From Lachnospiraceae bacterium (GTDB taxonomy: Bacteria; Bacillota; Clostridia; Lachnospirales; Lachnospiraceae), in NCBI GenBank assembly GCA_004557975.1, contig SFEV01000029.1:1-35474 (forward strand): a stretch of 35,474 nucleotides of DNA, in the 5' to 3' direction. The notes beneath the pieces were generated by a model. The model was not told the origin of the DNA, ran no database searches, and saw only the letters and a program-made list of their open reading frames with translations. Shown here piece after piece: positions 1 through 7,222 of this stretch (positions are counted from its first letter, which is position 1; every line of letters begins with the position of its first letter). The position numbers and the translations under genes are program-made.

Positions 1-1093
1 AATCCAGTTCCACATCACGTGTGTCACCGTAATACCATCTGTCATTTTCTGCATCATAGCAACGTCTCCAGGCATTCGCCGTCAGCACAAATGACTCACC
101 CGGAAGCGCCTGCCTGATGCCTTTTTCTGAGCCAAGATCGACACCGTAAATTTCACCATTTACGAACACGTCAAAAGAATGTACAGCCTCTTTGTCATCA
201 TCTACACATTTATACGTCAGATTAATCCATGAGCGGCCATACTGATTCGCAAGTATCGTCCATCCATCTTCTGCATTTCCTGTTACACTGACTACACCTG
301 GATCCGAGCGTTCCTCATCCACATCAACAGACACAACAGGAACCTGTTCTCCATCCTGATTCACCGTATCTGTTGCATTCCTATCTATTTCTACATTGGT
401 GACCTGCACAGAAACAGTCTGGGGGGCTGATTCATCTGTTTCTATACGACATTCAAAATCTTTATTAATATCATAAGTCCATCCCGGCAAAGCATACCAG
501 TCGCTGAATCTGTAATCATAATAATTATTTACTTTTTCATCACTCTCAACAGAGCCATCTTCCCCGTTCAGCTCCATTGCCTCTACAGCAGCCGTATCGA
601 CCACTTCGATACCGGAAAGAAATTCTCCCTCACTCAGATTCAGTGAGATCACATCTTCCACTTCATCATATACTTCTCCCTGAATCCCTTCCGTCGAGGA
701 ACCATCTGTCGCATCAGCCGCCTGCTGACCGGCTCCTTTTGTGATTTCTCCGCCTGACAGATCATTCACATTACTTTCTTCCACAGTGTCTGCATCCAGA
801 ATCACTTCTGTGTCAGTGCCATCCTCTTCCGACGATCCATCCGCACCGAAATTCAGCACATCTGCTTCGCCGTTTCCATCAGCTTCTGGCAGTTCAGAAG
901 CAATGTCAGATGATGGTTCATCATCCGGTATCAATGTGAAATCATCGTCCGCAAGCAGCTCCAGCTCATCCGCAGAAACATCCGGAACGGATTCCACAAT
1001 CATTTCTTCCGCCATAGCGACAGAACATGTCCCTGCAATCTGTGAGCAGGTTGTTACCAGAGCCATAAACAAAGCCAGGTATTTTCTCTTCAT
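1..1093 (-). CDS. Secreted acidic surface protein, 5' part only (C-terminus outside window)
   Basis: The minus-strand frame is open from the ATG at 1093 to the window edge, so about 364 residues are visible and the C-terminus is missing. Residues 1-28 form a signal peptide: basic MKRK, a hydrophobic core, and a probable cleavage after CSVAMA. The next ~150 residues are very rich in Asp, Glu, Ser and Gly and look like a flexible linker. From about residue 190 the chain becomes more structured, with Trp/Tyr-rich stretches such as YRFSDWYALPGW and beta-like segments (SVQVTNVEI, WINLTYKC, HSFDVFVNG). This would suit Ig-like modules, but I recognise no named family. An AGGAGGG ribosome binding site lies six bases before the ATG. 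A surface adhesin or cell-wall protein is an inference from the layout only. Confidence 0.8.
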   Translation of the reverse strand, partial: MKRKYLALFMALVTTCSQIAGTCSVAMAEEMIVESVPDVSADELELLADDDFTLIPDDEPSSDIASELPEADGNGEADVLNFGADGSSEEDGTDTEVILDADTVEESNVNDLSGGEITKGAGQQAADATDGSSTEGIQGEVYDEVEDVISLNLSEGEFLSGIEVVDTAAVEAMELNGEDGSVESDEKVNNYYDYRFSDWYALPGWTYDINKDFECRIETDESAPQTVSVQVTNVEIDRNATDTVNQDGEQVPVVSVDVDEERSDPGVVSVTGNAEDGWTILANQYGRSWINLTYKCVDDDKEAVHSFDVFVNGEIYGVDLGSEKGIRQALPGESFVLTANAWRRCYDAENDRWYYGDTRDVELD

Positions 1094-1155
1094 ATAAGCC
1101 CTCCTTTTTTGCACATATACCTTTTTACATATGTTTTTGCATGTCCATAGGGAAA

Positions 1156-1164
1156 ATTATAGCA
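1156..1164 (-). promoter_or_regulatory. Extended -10 promoter for the secreted protein
   Basis: The minus strand reads TGCTATAAT, an extended -10 with a perfect TATAAT, about 60 bases before the ATG at 1093. No good -35 hexamer lies at 16-18 bases, which is tolerated with an extended -10. It is the best promoter-like sequence in the gap between this gene and the nuclease. Confidence 0.55.
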
Positions 1165-1263
1165 AAATGCTTCTGCTGTTCGGTGTCCTGACAGAAGACT
1201 TTTCAGTTCGGTCATGTTTCCTGACACTGTGCATATACAAATTCAGGCCAATATGCACTTCTG

Positions 1264-1293
1264 TGCAAATCAGTGCAAATCAGCCCAAATCAA
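1264..1293. repeat. Three tandem 10-bp units (tgcaaatcag)
   Basis: Two exact copies of tgcaaatcag are followed by a third, degenerate copy (cccaaatcaa), between the nuclease stop codon and the secreted-protein promoter. The purpose is unknown. It could be a spaced operator or simple slippage. Confidence 0.6.
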
Positions 1294-1316
1294 CAAGTAC
1301 CAATATACAGATTATA

Positions 1317-2291
1317 TTATTTATCAGATGGGAAATCAATCATTTTCTGGTGTTTTTCACATATACTATTCTGATTTATGCCCGTAATTTCAGTAATAAT
1401 TGCCTGTACCGTTTCCAGACTCTCTTCCAGCTCCTCTGCTATCTGCTCTTCTGTTTTATTTTTCTGCAGCTTCTTCATGATCTGTTTTTTCAGTTTTTCA
1501 TGCTCTCCTTCTATCTGCCCTTTTTTTCTGCCTTCTTTTATGCCTTCTTCTATTCCTTCTTTTATTCCTTCTTTTATTCCTTCTTCTCTCGCTTCCTGCA
1601 TATCATAATATCTCTCTTCCCACGCCTGCATATACTTTACCCCGACTTTCTCGCTGGATTTGACTTTCTGCACACGTTCATGGATGCGGCGGATTCTGTC
1701 GCTGCCCATGCTTTTTGCATTCTCATCCGTCGTCTGCTCCAGGTAGTGCAGGAATTCTGCCAGCTCCCCGGAAACCTCGTCGTCATTCTTCCCCTTGGTG
1801 TTCAGAAATATCCTGACTGTTCCGTCCTCCAGCACACATCCCGGCACCTCCTGACATACGGGCTGGAATGTGTAGCGGTATTTCCCATATCCGAACAGAT
1901 CAAATGTCATAATCATAATGAGATAGGACTGATTCAACAGACTGTAATTCGGAATCCCCGGTTCCAGAAGCGACGTATCGAGTAAAGCCTGATAATATCT
2001 GCTGCGCTTTTCCAGGTCTGTCTTTCTGGAAGACTGCATCTCTGTATTGTAGACCGTCTGTTCTTCATCCATGGAAAAAACATCCATCCGCACGGATCGG
2101 ATCAGCGGAGATATCCGCAACTCTTTCTCTGTCTCACTGCGCTGCAGCAAAGAGACTTCTCTGCTGAGAATGATACTGAGCGCATCCTGTTGGGTCTGCG
2201 GATCCTCCATCACCTCGTCAAACAGGAAGCGGTTCGTCAGGTTCAAATCTTTCAGCGGTACTATATTATGTTTTCTTGTTTCTTTCGCCAT
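1317..2291 (-). CDS. Rpn-type PD-(D/E)XK nuclease/transposase-family protein (PDDEXK_2-like)
   Basis: The 324-residue protein has the layout of the recombination-promoting nuclease (Rpn)/PDDEXK_2 family. It opens with a conserved NRFLFDEVMED-like segment, and the active-site pattern is an Asp in VRMDVF (D70) followed by an ExQ (E84, Q86), the variant PD-(D/E)XK core typical of this family. These proteins cut DNA and are linked to RecA-independent recombination or phage-defence roles; which applies here is not visible. The C-terminus is a charged helix with tandem Ile-Lys-Glu-Gly repeats and then a coiled-coil-like Glu/Lys region. I chose the ATG at 2291 over an in-frame ATG at 2309 because an AGGAAAG ribosome binding site precedes only the former. 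No transposon ends are visible around it. Confidence 0.82.
   Translation of the reverse strand: MAKETRKHNIVPLKDLNLTNRFLFDEVMEDPQTQQDALSIILSREVSLLQRSETEKELRISPLIRSVRMDVFSMDEEQTVYNTEMQSSRKTDLEKRSRYYQALLDTSLLEPGIPNYSLLNQSYLIMIMTFDLFGYGKYRYTFQPVCQEVPGCVLEDGTVRIFLNTKGKNDDEVSGELAEFLHYLEQTTDENAKSMGSDRIRRIHERVQKVKSSEKVGVKYMQAWEERYYDMQEAREEGIKEGIKEGIEEGIKEGRKKGQIEGEHEKLKKQIMKKLQKNKTEEQIAEELEESLETVQAIITEITGINQNSICEKHQKMIDFPSDK
1531..1590. repeat. Five 12-bp tandem repeats inside the Rpn-like gene
   Basis: Five units based on ccttcttttatt run in frame, encoding repeated Ile-(Lys/Glu)-Glu-Gly tetrapeptides near the nuclease C-terminus. Such repeats change copy number by slippage and here always keep the reading frame. 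Confidence 0.85.
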
Positions 2292-2570
2292 AGGCTTCTT
2301 TCCTTTCATTGTATCATATCATTATTTGTGTGAACAGGTGGGTTGTGAAAATTGCGGTAAACGCAACCATGAAATTAAGAACAGATCATCTGAAATGAGT
2401 ATGTGAGTACTTTTTATTATAATTAATCACTGTGTATTTGTCAAATATTATGTTGCTTATTTATTCATATTGTGACTTTAATTTCATCTGTCTTTTGCTG
2501 CCCTTCTGTAAATCAGGATGTAATTTTTGTGTTCCATCAGAAGACTTTTTTCGACTAAAAACCCGAAAGA

Positions 2571-2600
2571 TTGCCAGTTCCTTACAGGATGTGCTATACT
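2571..2600 (+). promoter_or_regulatory. Promoter of the HTH-kinase operon
   Basis: TTGCCA (2571-2576) and TATACT (2595-2600) are separated by 18 bases, and TG lies one base upstream of the -10 (extended -10). Each hexamer matches consensus at five of six positions. The start codon at 2637 follows about 30 bases after the expected transcript start. The rest of the gap back to the nuclease start (2292-2570) holds no gene I can support. Confidence 0.72.
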
Positions 2601-2636
2601 TCTCGTAACCGTTTCTGATTTATGGAGGTATCTGTT

Positions 2637-3092
2637 TTGAAGAAGCAACGCAAAAACAGCCTGACTACGTCTCAGCTTCTTTCCATTATCAAAAAATCCG
2701 GGCGCTTTTCTGAGGTGACAGAGGCTTTTCATGATAAAGAGGCAGAGCCTGTTTTCTGTCATTATCTGTACAGTATTATGGAGAAACGTCAGCTGACGCC
2801 AAAGGATATTATCGGCAGCAGCGGCATTGAGCGCTCATATTTTTACCATATTCTGAGCGGCCAGAAGATGCCCGGGCGCAATATCATTCTGCGCATCTGT
2901 CTCTGTATGTCGGCTACGCTTGCGGAGACGAACCAGCTGCTGCGCCTGTCTCATCAGGGGCAGCTGTATCCGAAGGTCAGGCGGGATGCTGCAATCATTT
3001 TTGCGATTGAAAAAAAATATACCATGCAGCAGACGAATGATTTTCTGATCAGGGAGCATGAGCTGCCGCTGTACAGGGAGGAAAATACATGA
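2637..3092 (+). CDS. Small helix-turn-helix (XRE-like) protein coupled to the kinase
   Basis: This 151-residue protein carries an XRE/Cro-type helix-turn-helix at about residues 40-105: LTPKDIIGSSGI fits the first helices and SYFYHILSG the recognition helix. Downstream, the stretch YPKVRRDAAIIFAIEKK looks conserved, a guess from its composition. I place the start at TTG 2637, not the in-frame ATG at 2622, because the GGAGGT that overlaps that ATG sits seven bases before TTG, the ideal spacing. The stop overlaps the kinase start as ATGA, which implies translational coupling and a fixed expression ratio. It is probably a DNA-binding partner or substrate of the kinase (inference); no enzymatic motif is visible. 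Confidence 0.8.
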   Translation: MKKQRKNSLTTSQLLSIIKKSGRFSEVTEAFHDKEAEPVFCHYLYSIMEKRQLTPKDIIGSSGIERSYFYHILSGQKMPGRNIILRICLCMSATLAETNQLLRLSHQGQLYPKVRRDAAIIFAIEKKYTMQQTNDFLIREHELPLYREENT

Positions 3093-5194
3093 CTGCTTTC
3101 GTCGGACATGAAGATCTGATCCTGCCGGACGAGCTTGGCGCGAAATATGTAATTCGCTCCTGTCTGAGATATTCGGAGCAGGCTGCCACTTATCTGCTCT
3201 GTGAAAAATCAACGGACAGGCTGTTCCTGCTGAAGACGGCATCTGATCCAGTCCTTGCGGAATCACTGATCAATGAAAACAATATACTGGAGCATATCCA
3301 TCAGGAGAGGGAAACCTGGATCACAGGTACATTTCCGTCTCCTGTTTCGCTTGCCTGTTATTCTGCCGACGGTCAGGCGATCCCATTGTCTGCTGACGGC
3401 TCCCGGGAGCCGGAAACCGTTCTGTTCTATATCCGCACTTACATCGAAGGAAAGACTCTGGAGGAATTGTGCGAAACGAATTTCAAAAAACCGGGGCTGC
3501 CGCCTGAGCGGGCCCTTGATTACCTGATTTCTCTGACGGAACTGCTTCATTTTCTGCACACCATGCATCCACCGCTGATACACCGTGACATAAAGCCGCA
3601 GAATGTCGTAATTGATTCGGAGGGCACCTGCCACTTTATTGATCTCGGTATTTCCAGATTTTATCATCCGAAAAAGCGAAGTGACACGTTTATCATGGGA
3701 ACGAAGCTCACTGCACCTCCGGAACAGTTCGGTTATCAGCAGACAGATATGCGCAGTGACCTTTACTCCCTCGGTATCCTTCTGTATTACTGTATCACCG
3801 GAGAATATAATATTCAGGACCAGAATCTCTCGGAGCTTCCTCCTGATCTGGCACATATCATCCGGAAACTGACCATGTTTGACCCCGGCAGGCGATATCA
3901 GTCCACAAACGAGCTTCTTCCTGATCTTCTGCGGGCCAGATATACAAAAGTACGTCAAAATGATTTCCGGAACCGGAAGCGAAAATATCTTTCTGCTGCA
4001 TGCGTGTTTCTCCTTATGGTCAATCTTGCCCTTGCATCCCTGTGCGGAACACAGTTCAGACAGCTGAAGCTGATGGAAACCGAAAACCCGGAATACAGCA
4101 TTCAGAACCCGTCTGAAATCGTCTCTCCTTCTGACGATCCGGGGTTACCGGCGGACACCACACAGGACAATCAACAGAATTTTTCGCCTGATGCGGCATA
4201 CACTTTTGCAGAGCCTCTGATTGAGGAGGCTGTCCGCGCTCAGCTCAGTATTCCGGAAGGGCCTGTCACAGTGGACGATTTGTCTAAGATCACAGAGCTT
4301 CATATTTTCGGGCTCCATATTTATTCAGATGATGAGGAGGTCTGGCTTCGTGGAGAATACCCACTATTTTATAACGAGGAGGTAAGGGATAGCAGTCTGT
4401 ATAAGCAGAAAGGGACAATCCGCTCTCTGGAGGATATTACACATATGCCAAACCTGGATACGCTGAGCCTTTACAGGCAGCAGATCAGTGACATTTCCCT
4501 GCTGGAGGATACGAAGATCACCCATCTCGGCATCGGTTACAATCCGCTGACTGATCTTAGTCCTCTTGCCGGGAATCCGAATATCGTCTCCCTGACTGCC
4601 GCATCGCTGGAAATCACAGATACCTCGGTCCTCTCCACACTGACAAATCTTGTGTCGCTGAACATCAGCAACACCGGTATCCGGTCACTGGAGGGACTGG
4701 AAAACTGCCATATTGAGGAGCTGAATCTGTATCAGCAGAATCTGGACGACTATTCGCAGCTTAATTCGCTTCCTTACCTGAAGGATCTCACCCTCGATAC
4801 GCTTTCCCGGGAAATTCTGACGGATATCAGCCAGATTCCGCTTGTGCGTCTGTCATTCCATCATTCCAGCACAGTTTCTCTGGAGGATCTTTCCGTATTT
4901 TCTGATCTGGAATGCCTTGATTTCTTCGGAAGCCAGAATCTGACTCTTGTGATCGGAACTCCCTCTCTTCCTTCCCTGAGAGAACTCTGTCTCACTACAG
5001 TCTCTGTGGAAAGCTTTGAGGAAATGTCCTGTCTGGAAAATCTGGAAACACTTGCTATTTACGGAGCCGACTGTAAGAGCTTCGACGGACTGGATCGGAT
5101 TCCAAAGCTGCACACGATCAGCTGCCAGAAGGAGCAGTATGAGAAAATTCATGAGCAGTACCCGGATGCCAGTTATGTGTATCTGTATTCCTGA
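3089..5194 (+). CDS. Membrane Hanks-type Ser/Thr protein kinase with extracellular leucine-rich repeats
   Basis: A 701-residue protein. Residues ~15-285 form an intracellular Ser/Thr kinase domain: ATP-anchoring Lys49 (LFLLK), catalytic loop HRDIKPQN (165-172), metal-binding Asp185 in DLG (the usual motif is DFG), an APPEQFG activation-segment end and MRSDLYSLG. The glycine-rich nucleotide loop is degenerate: no GxGxxG is seen near residues 27-40. A single transmembrane helix lies at about 300-319, preceded by basic residues (NRKRK), giving kinase inside and C-terminus outside. After an acidic spacer, residues ~440-700 hold leucine-rich repeats of the form LxxLxLxxxxIxDIS. It is coupled to the upstream HTH gene by a 4-base overlap. 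It probably senses a ligand through the repeats and signals to the HTH protein (inference). It lacks the PASTA repeats of the cell-division kinase PrkC/StkP. Confidence 0.88.
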   Translation: MTAFVGHEDLILPDELGAKYVIRSCLRYSEQAATYLLCEKSTDRLFLLKTASDPVLAESLINENNILEHIHQERETWITGTFPSPVSLACYSADGQAIPLSADGSREPETVLFYIRTYIEGKTLEELCETNFKKPGLPPERALDYLISLTELLHFLHTMHPPLIHRDIKPQNVVIDSEGTCHFIDLGISRFYHPKKRSDTFIMGTKLTAPPEQFGYQQTDMRSDLYSLGILLYYCITGEYNIQDQNLSELPPDLAHIIRKLTMFDPGRRYQSTNELLPDLLRARYTKVRQNDFRNRKRKYLSAACVFLLMVNLALASLCGTQFRQLKLMETENPEYSIQNPSEIVSPSDDPGLPADTTQDNQQNFSPDAAYTFAEPLIEEAVRAQLSIPEGPVTVDDLSKITELHIFGLHIYSDDEEVWLRGEYPLFYNEEVRDSSLYKQKGTIRSLEDITHMPNLDTLSLYRQQISDISLLEDTKITHLGIGYNPLTDLSPLAGNPNIVSLTAASLEITDTSVLSTLTNLVSLNISNTGIRSLEGLENCHIEELNLYQQNLDDYSQLNSLPYLKDLTLDTLSREILTDISQIPLVRLSFHHSSTVSLEDLSVFSDLECLDFFGSQNLTLVIGTPSLPSLRELCLTTVSVESFEEMSCLENLETLAIYGADCKSFDGLDRIPKLHTISCQKEQYEKIHEQYPDASYVYLYS

Positions 5195-5264
5195 CTGTAA
5201 CGTCATCATGGAACCAACCTGTCAGAGAAACCGGCACCGAGGAACTTTCCTGTCACAAAACATT

Positions 5265-5280
5265 ACAGAAAATTTTCTGT
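5265..5280. repeat. 16-bp perfect palindrome after the kinase gene
   Basis: ACAGAAAATTTTCTGT is perfectly self-complementary. A competing stem can form between GTCACA (5252-5257) and TGTGAC (5278-5283). It is 70 bases past the kinase stop and may be part of transcript-end structure, though no T-tract follows. Confidence 0.4.
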
Positions 5281-5328
5281 GACATAGAAAGTCTGCTTCG
5301 CACACCCTCGCGAATTTACAGAACGACA

Positions 5329-5393
5329 AAACAGGATCTGAAACGTACCCGGAAAGAAGAATTGCTTCTTCTCTCTGTGTTCAGATCCTGTTT
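5329..5393. terminator. Bidirectional terminator between kinase and thioesterase genes
   Basis: A perfect 14-bp inverted repeat (5329-5342 and 5380-5393, aaacaggatctgaa and its complement) encloses a second hairpin with 7-bp arms and a TTGC loop (5355-5372). The A-rich left edge and T-rich right edge serve both strands. It lies in the 293-base convergent gap 5195-5487, which otherwise holds no gene I can support. Confidence 0.75.
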
Positions 5394-5487
5394 CTATTGT
5401 TCATCGAGTCCCATTTACAGACGTTTGAGAACCATCTCTCCGCCGTTCTTTCCATCGGCCCGTTTATTTTTCTCCGACTGCCACCTG

Positions 5488-6192
5488 TCAGATTCCCATT
5501 TCCCGCTTCATGATTTCCGCCATCTCCTGCGCGTGTTCACGGATAAAGAAATGGTTTTTTCCAAGCGCTACGTACTCCATTCTGCCTGATGCAAACCTGG
5601 TCCAGGTCATGATCTGATCCTCCGTGATATCCGCCGGAGCATAAAATACGGTGGTATCAGACGGCAGCAGATGCATCTCATCCATATGATAATCTGCCAG
5701 CAGCCGATAGTCCTCCCGGATCGGCTGATAATAAAGCCGACGGAAAAACCTGTTTTTCAGAAGCTTTCGGTTCGATTCCTCAAATCCTCCGAATCCGATC
5801 AGCATATCCATAAATCTGTCATCATCGAGAGACGCATAGGCTTTGCTCTCCCACTCAATATCCGGCGCCTCATGAGCTGCAAGAAAAATATGCTGAGGAG
5901 GACAGTCTGCCAGATATCTCCACAGAAGCTCATATACGGCGATGCTTCCCATACTGTAGCCGAAGAGCGCGAAGGGAATATCCGCTCTGCGCACCTTCTG
6001 CATCTGCCCGTACACATCCTCTGCAAGCCGGGCAAAATCCCCGTAAAAATTCTCCGCTTTTCGCGCACCGTGACCTGCATATTCGATACAGGATACAAGG
6101 ACCTGATCCCCCAGAAGCTGTGCCAGCTCCTGAAATACTTCTGTCGTTCCGCCTGCATAGGGAATGCAGTAAAGCTGAATCTTTTCACTCAT
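5488..6192 (-). CDS. Type II thioesterase (GrsT/SrfAD-like alpha/beta hydrolase)
   Basis: The 234-residue protein is the usual size for thioesterases that release or edit acyl groups on carrier proteins. It begins with the family pattern YCIPYAGGT, has YAGHGAR near residue 40, the nucleophile Ser80 in GYSMGS, and a C-terminal GKNHFF that supplies the catalytic His. The start is the ATG at 6192, which overlaps the stop of the upstream acyltransferase as ATGA and follows a GGAGG; the longer open frame upstream is only overlap. As the last gene of an operon with an adenylating ligase and carrier protein, it most likely clears mis-loaded or stalled acyl groups from that carrier (inference). No NRPS or PKS modules are in the window, so the carrier protein at 10412 is the obvious partner. 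Confidence 0.86.
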   Translation of the reverse strand: MSEKIQLYCIPYAGGTTEVFQELAQLLGDQVLVSCIEYAGHGARKAENFYGDFARLAEDVYGQMQKVRRADIPFALFGYSMGSIAVYELLWRYLADCPPQHIFLAAHEAPDIEWESKAYASLDDDRFMDMLIGFGGFEESNRKLLKNRFFRRLYYQPIREDYRLLADYHMDEMHLLPSDTTVFYAPADITEDQIMTWTRFASGRMEYVALGKNHFFIREHAQEMAEIMKREMGI

Positions 6193-7214
6193 ACGCTTTT
6201 GTCCTCCGTACTTCCCGCCTTCTTCGGCACGATCAGTCGATTCACCAGCAGAACAAAGGGCTTCGTCGAAAGTATACAAACAAGCAGAACAGACATAATC
6301 ACAAGCAGAATCACGTAATAATCCGGACAAAGCTTTTTCAAAAGCTCCGTCCCCTTCATTCCGCCGTTAAAGAGCTCAATCAGCGCATAATGAAGAGCGT
6401 AGACAGGCAATGTGCTGCGTCCCATCCAGGTAAACGGAAATCTCCTGGCAGGAATCAGTGCAAACAGCGCAAACACAAGCGCCGTTGAGATTATATACTG
6501 GCCAAGCCGCATCAGGCCTCCGTATATTCTGATATCTCTTTCGATAATCCGATAGGATGTATTCCCTTTCAGCAGATCGACGGTCCAGAAGACGTCGTCG
6601 ACATGCAGAATGCTGACCAGTACAGCAGCAACAATCAGCAGCACCGCCAATACTTTCACTACTCTCTTTCCCGTAAAAGCAAGCACACTTTCCGAGCTGA
6701 GACAGTACCCGGCAAAGAAAAAGGGAAAGAACGTAAACAATCTTGCCAGAACGAGATAGTCACCCAGAGAAGTATCATATCCCGCCACACAGCCCAGTAT
6801 CAGCACAGCCGTCATAATGTACTTTTTGTCAAACTGCTGCAGAAACATTGTCAGCAGGTAGTAGACAAACAGTGCAAACGCATACCATTCCGTGCCGGAG
6901 GCAGTAAACAGTGATATACTGATCCGCTCTCCCAGAAGAAGCCTGACAAAGAATACGAGAAACTTGATCAGGAAAAACAGCAGCAGAAACATGAATGCCC
7001 TGTCATATCTCTTCTCCCTGATCGAACGCTTTGCAAACATGCCTGAAACCAGTACAAATGCAGGCATATGAAACAGGTAAATAAACCAGTATGCCTCGCG
7101 GGCAGACCGTGAAACCTCCAGTTCCGGCTTCACTGCATGCCCAATGACCACACAGATGATCAGAAACAGTTTGAAATTGTCCCATTTTGCGATTCTTGTC
7201 ACCTTTGCTCCCAT
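6189..7214 (-). CDS. Acyltransferase family 3 membrane protein (OafA/YrhL-like)
   Basis: A 341-residue protein with about ten hydrophobic helices and the Acyltransferase-3 signature: an N-terminal WDNFKLFLIICVVIGHA with the family His, then IYLFHMPAFVLVSG. Members move acyl groups (often acetyl) onto sugars or other cell-envelope acceptors across the membrane. There is no fused SGNH domain, unlike OatA; the neighbouring SGNH-like gene could supply that function. An AGGAGAT ribosome binding site precedes the ATG, eight bases after the SGNH gene stop, and the stop overlaps the thioesterase start by four bases. Two different membrane acyltransferases in one operon (this and the MBOAT) are unusual for a simple D-alanylation system. 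The acceptor is unknown. Confidence 0.85.
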   Translation of the reverse strand: MGAKVTRIAKWDNFKLFLIICVVIGHAVKPELEVSRSAREAYWFIYLFHMPAFVLVSGMFAKRSIREKRYDRAFMFLLLFFLIKFLVFFVRLLLGERISISLFTASGTEWYAFALFVYYLLTMFLQQFDKKYIMTAVLILGCVAGYDTSLGDYLVLARLFTFFPFFFAGYCLSSESVLAFTGKRVVKVLAVLLIVAAVLVSILHVDDVFWTVDLLKGNTSYRIIERDIRIYGGLMRLGQYIISTALVFALFALIPARRFPFTWMGRSTLPVYALHYALIELFNGGMKGTELLKKLCPDYYVILLVIMSVLLVCILSTKPFVLLVNRLIVPKKAGSTEDKSV

Positions 7215-7222
7215 TCCATCTC

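Noticed and set aside
1531..1590. CRISPR-like or regulatory repeat array
   Set aside because: Units are 12 bp, contiguous without spacers, and in frame inside a coding region.
1131..1985. 284-residue plus-strand frame with hydrophobic Phe-rich repeats
   Set aside because: The FFYSFFYSFF-like repeats are the reverse complement of the Ile-Lys-Glu-Gly repeats of the Rpn-like gene.
3089..5194. PrkC/StkP-type cell-division kinase
   Set aside because: No PASTA repeats, no adjacent phosphatase or RsgA genes; the ectodomain is leucine-rich repeats.
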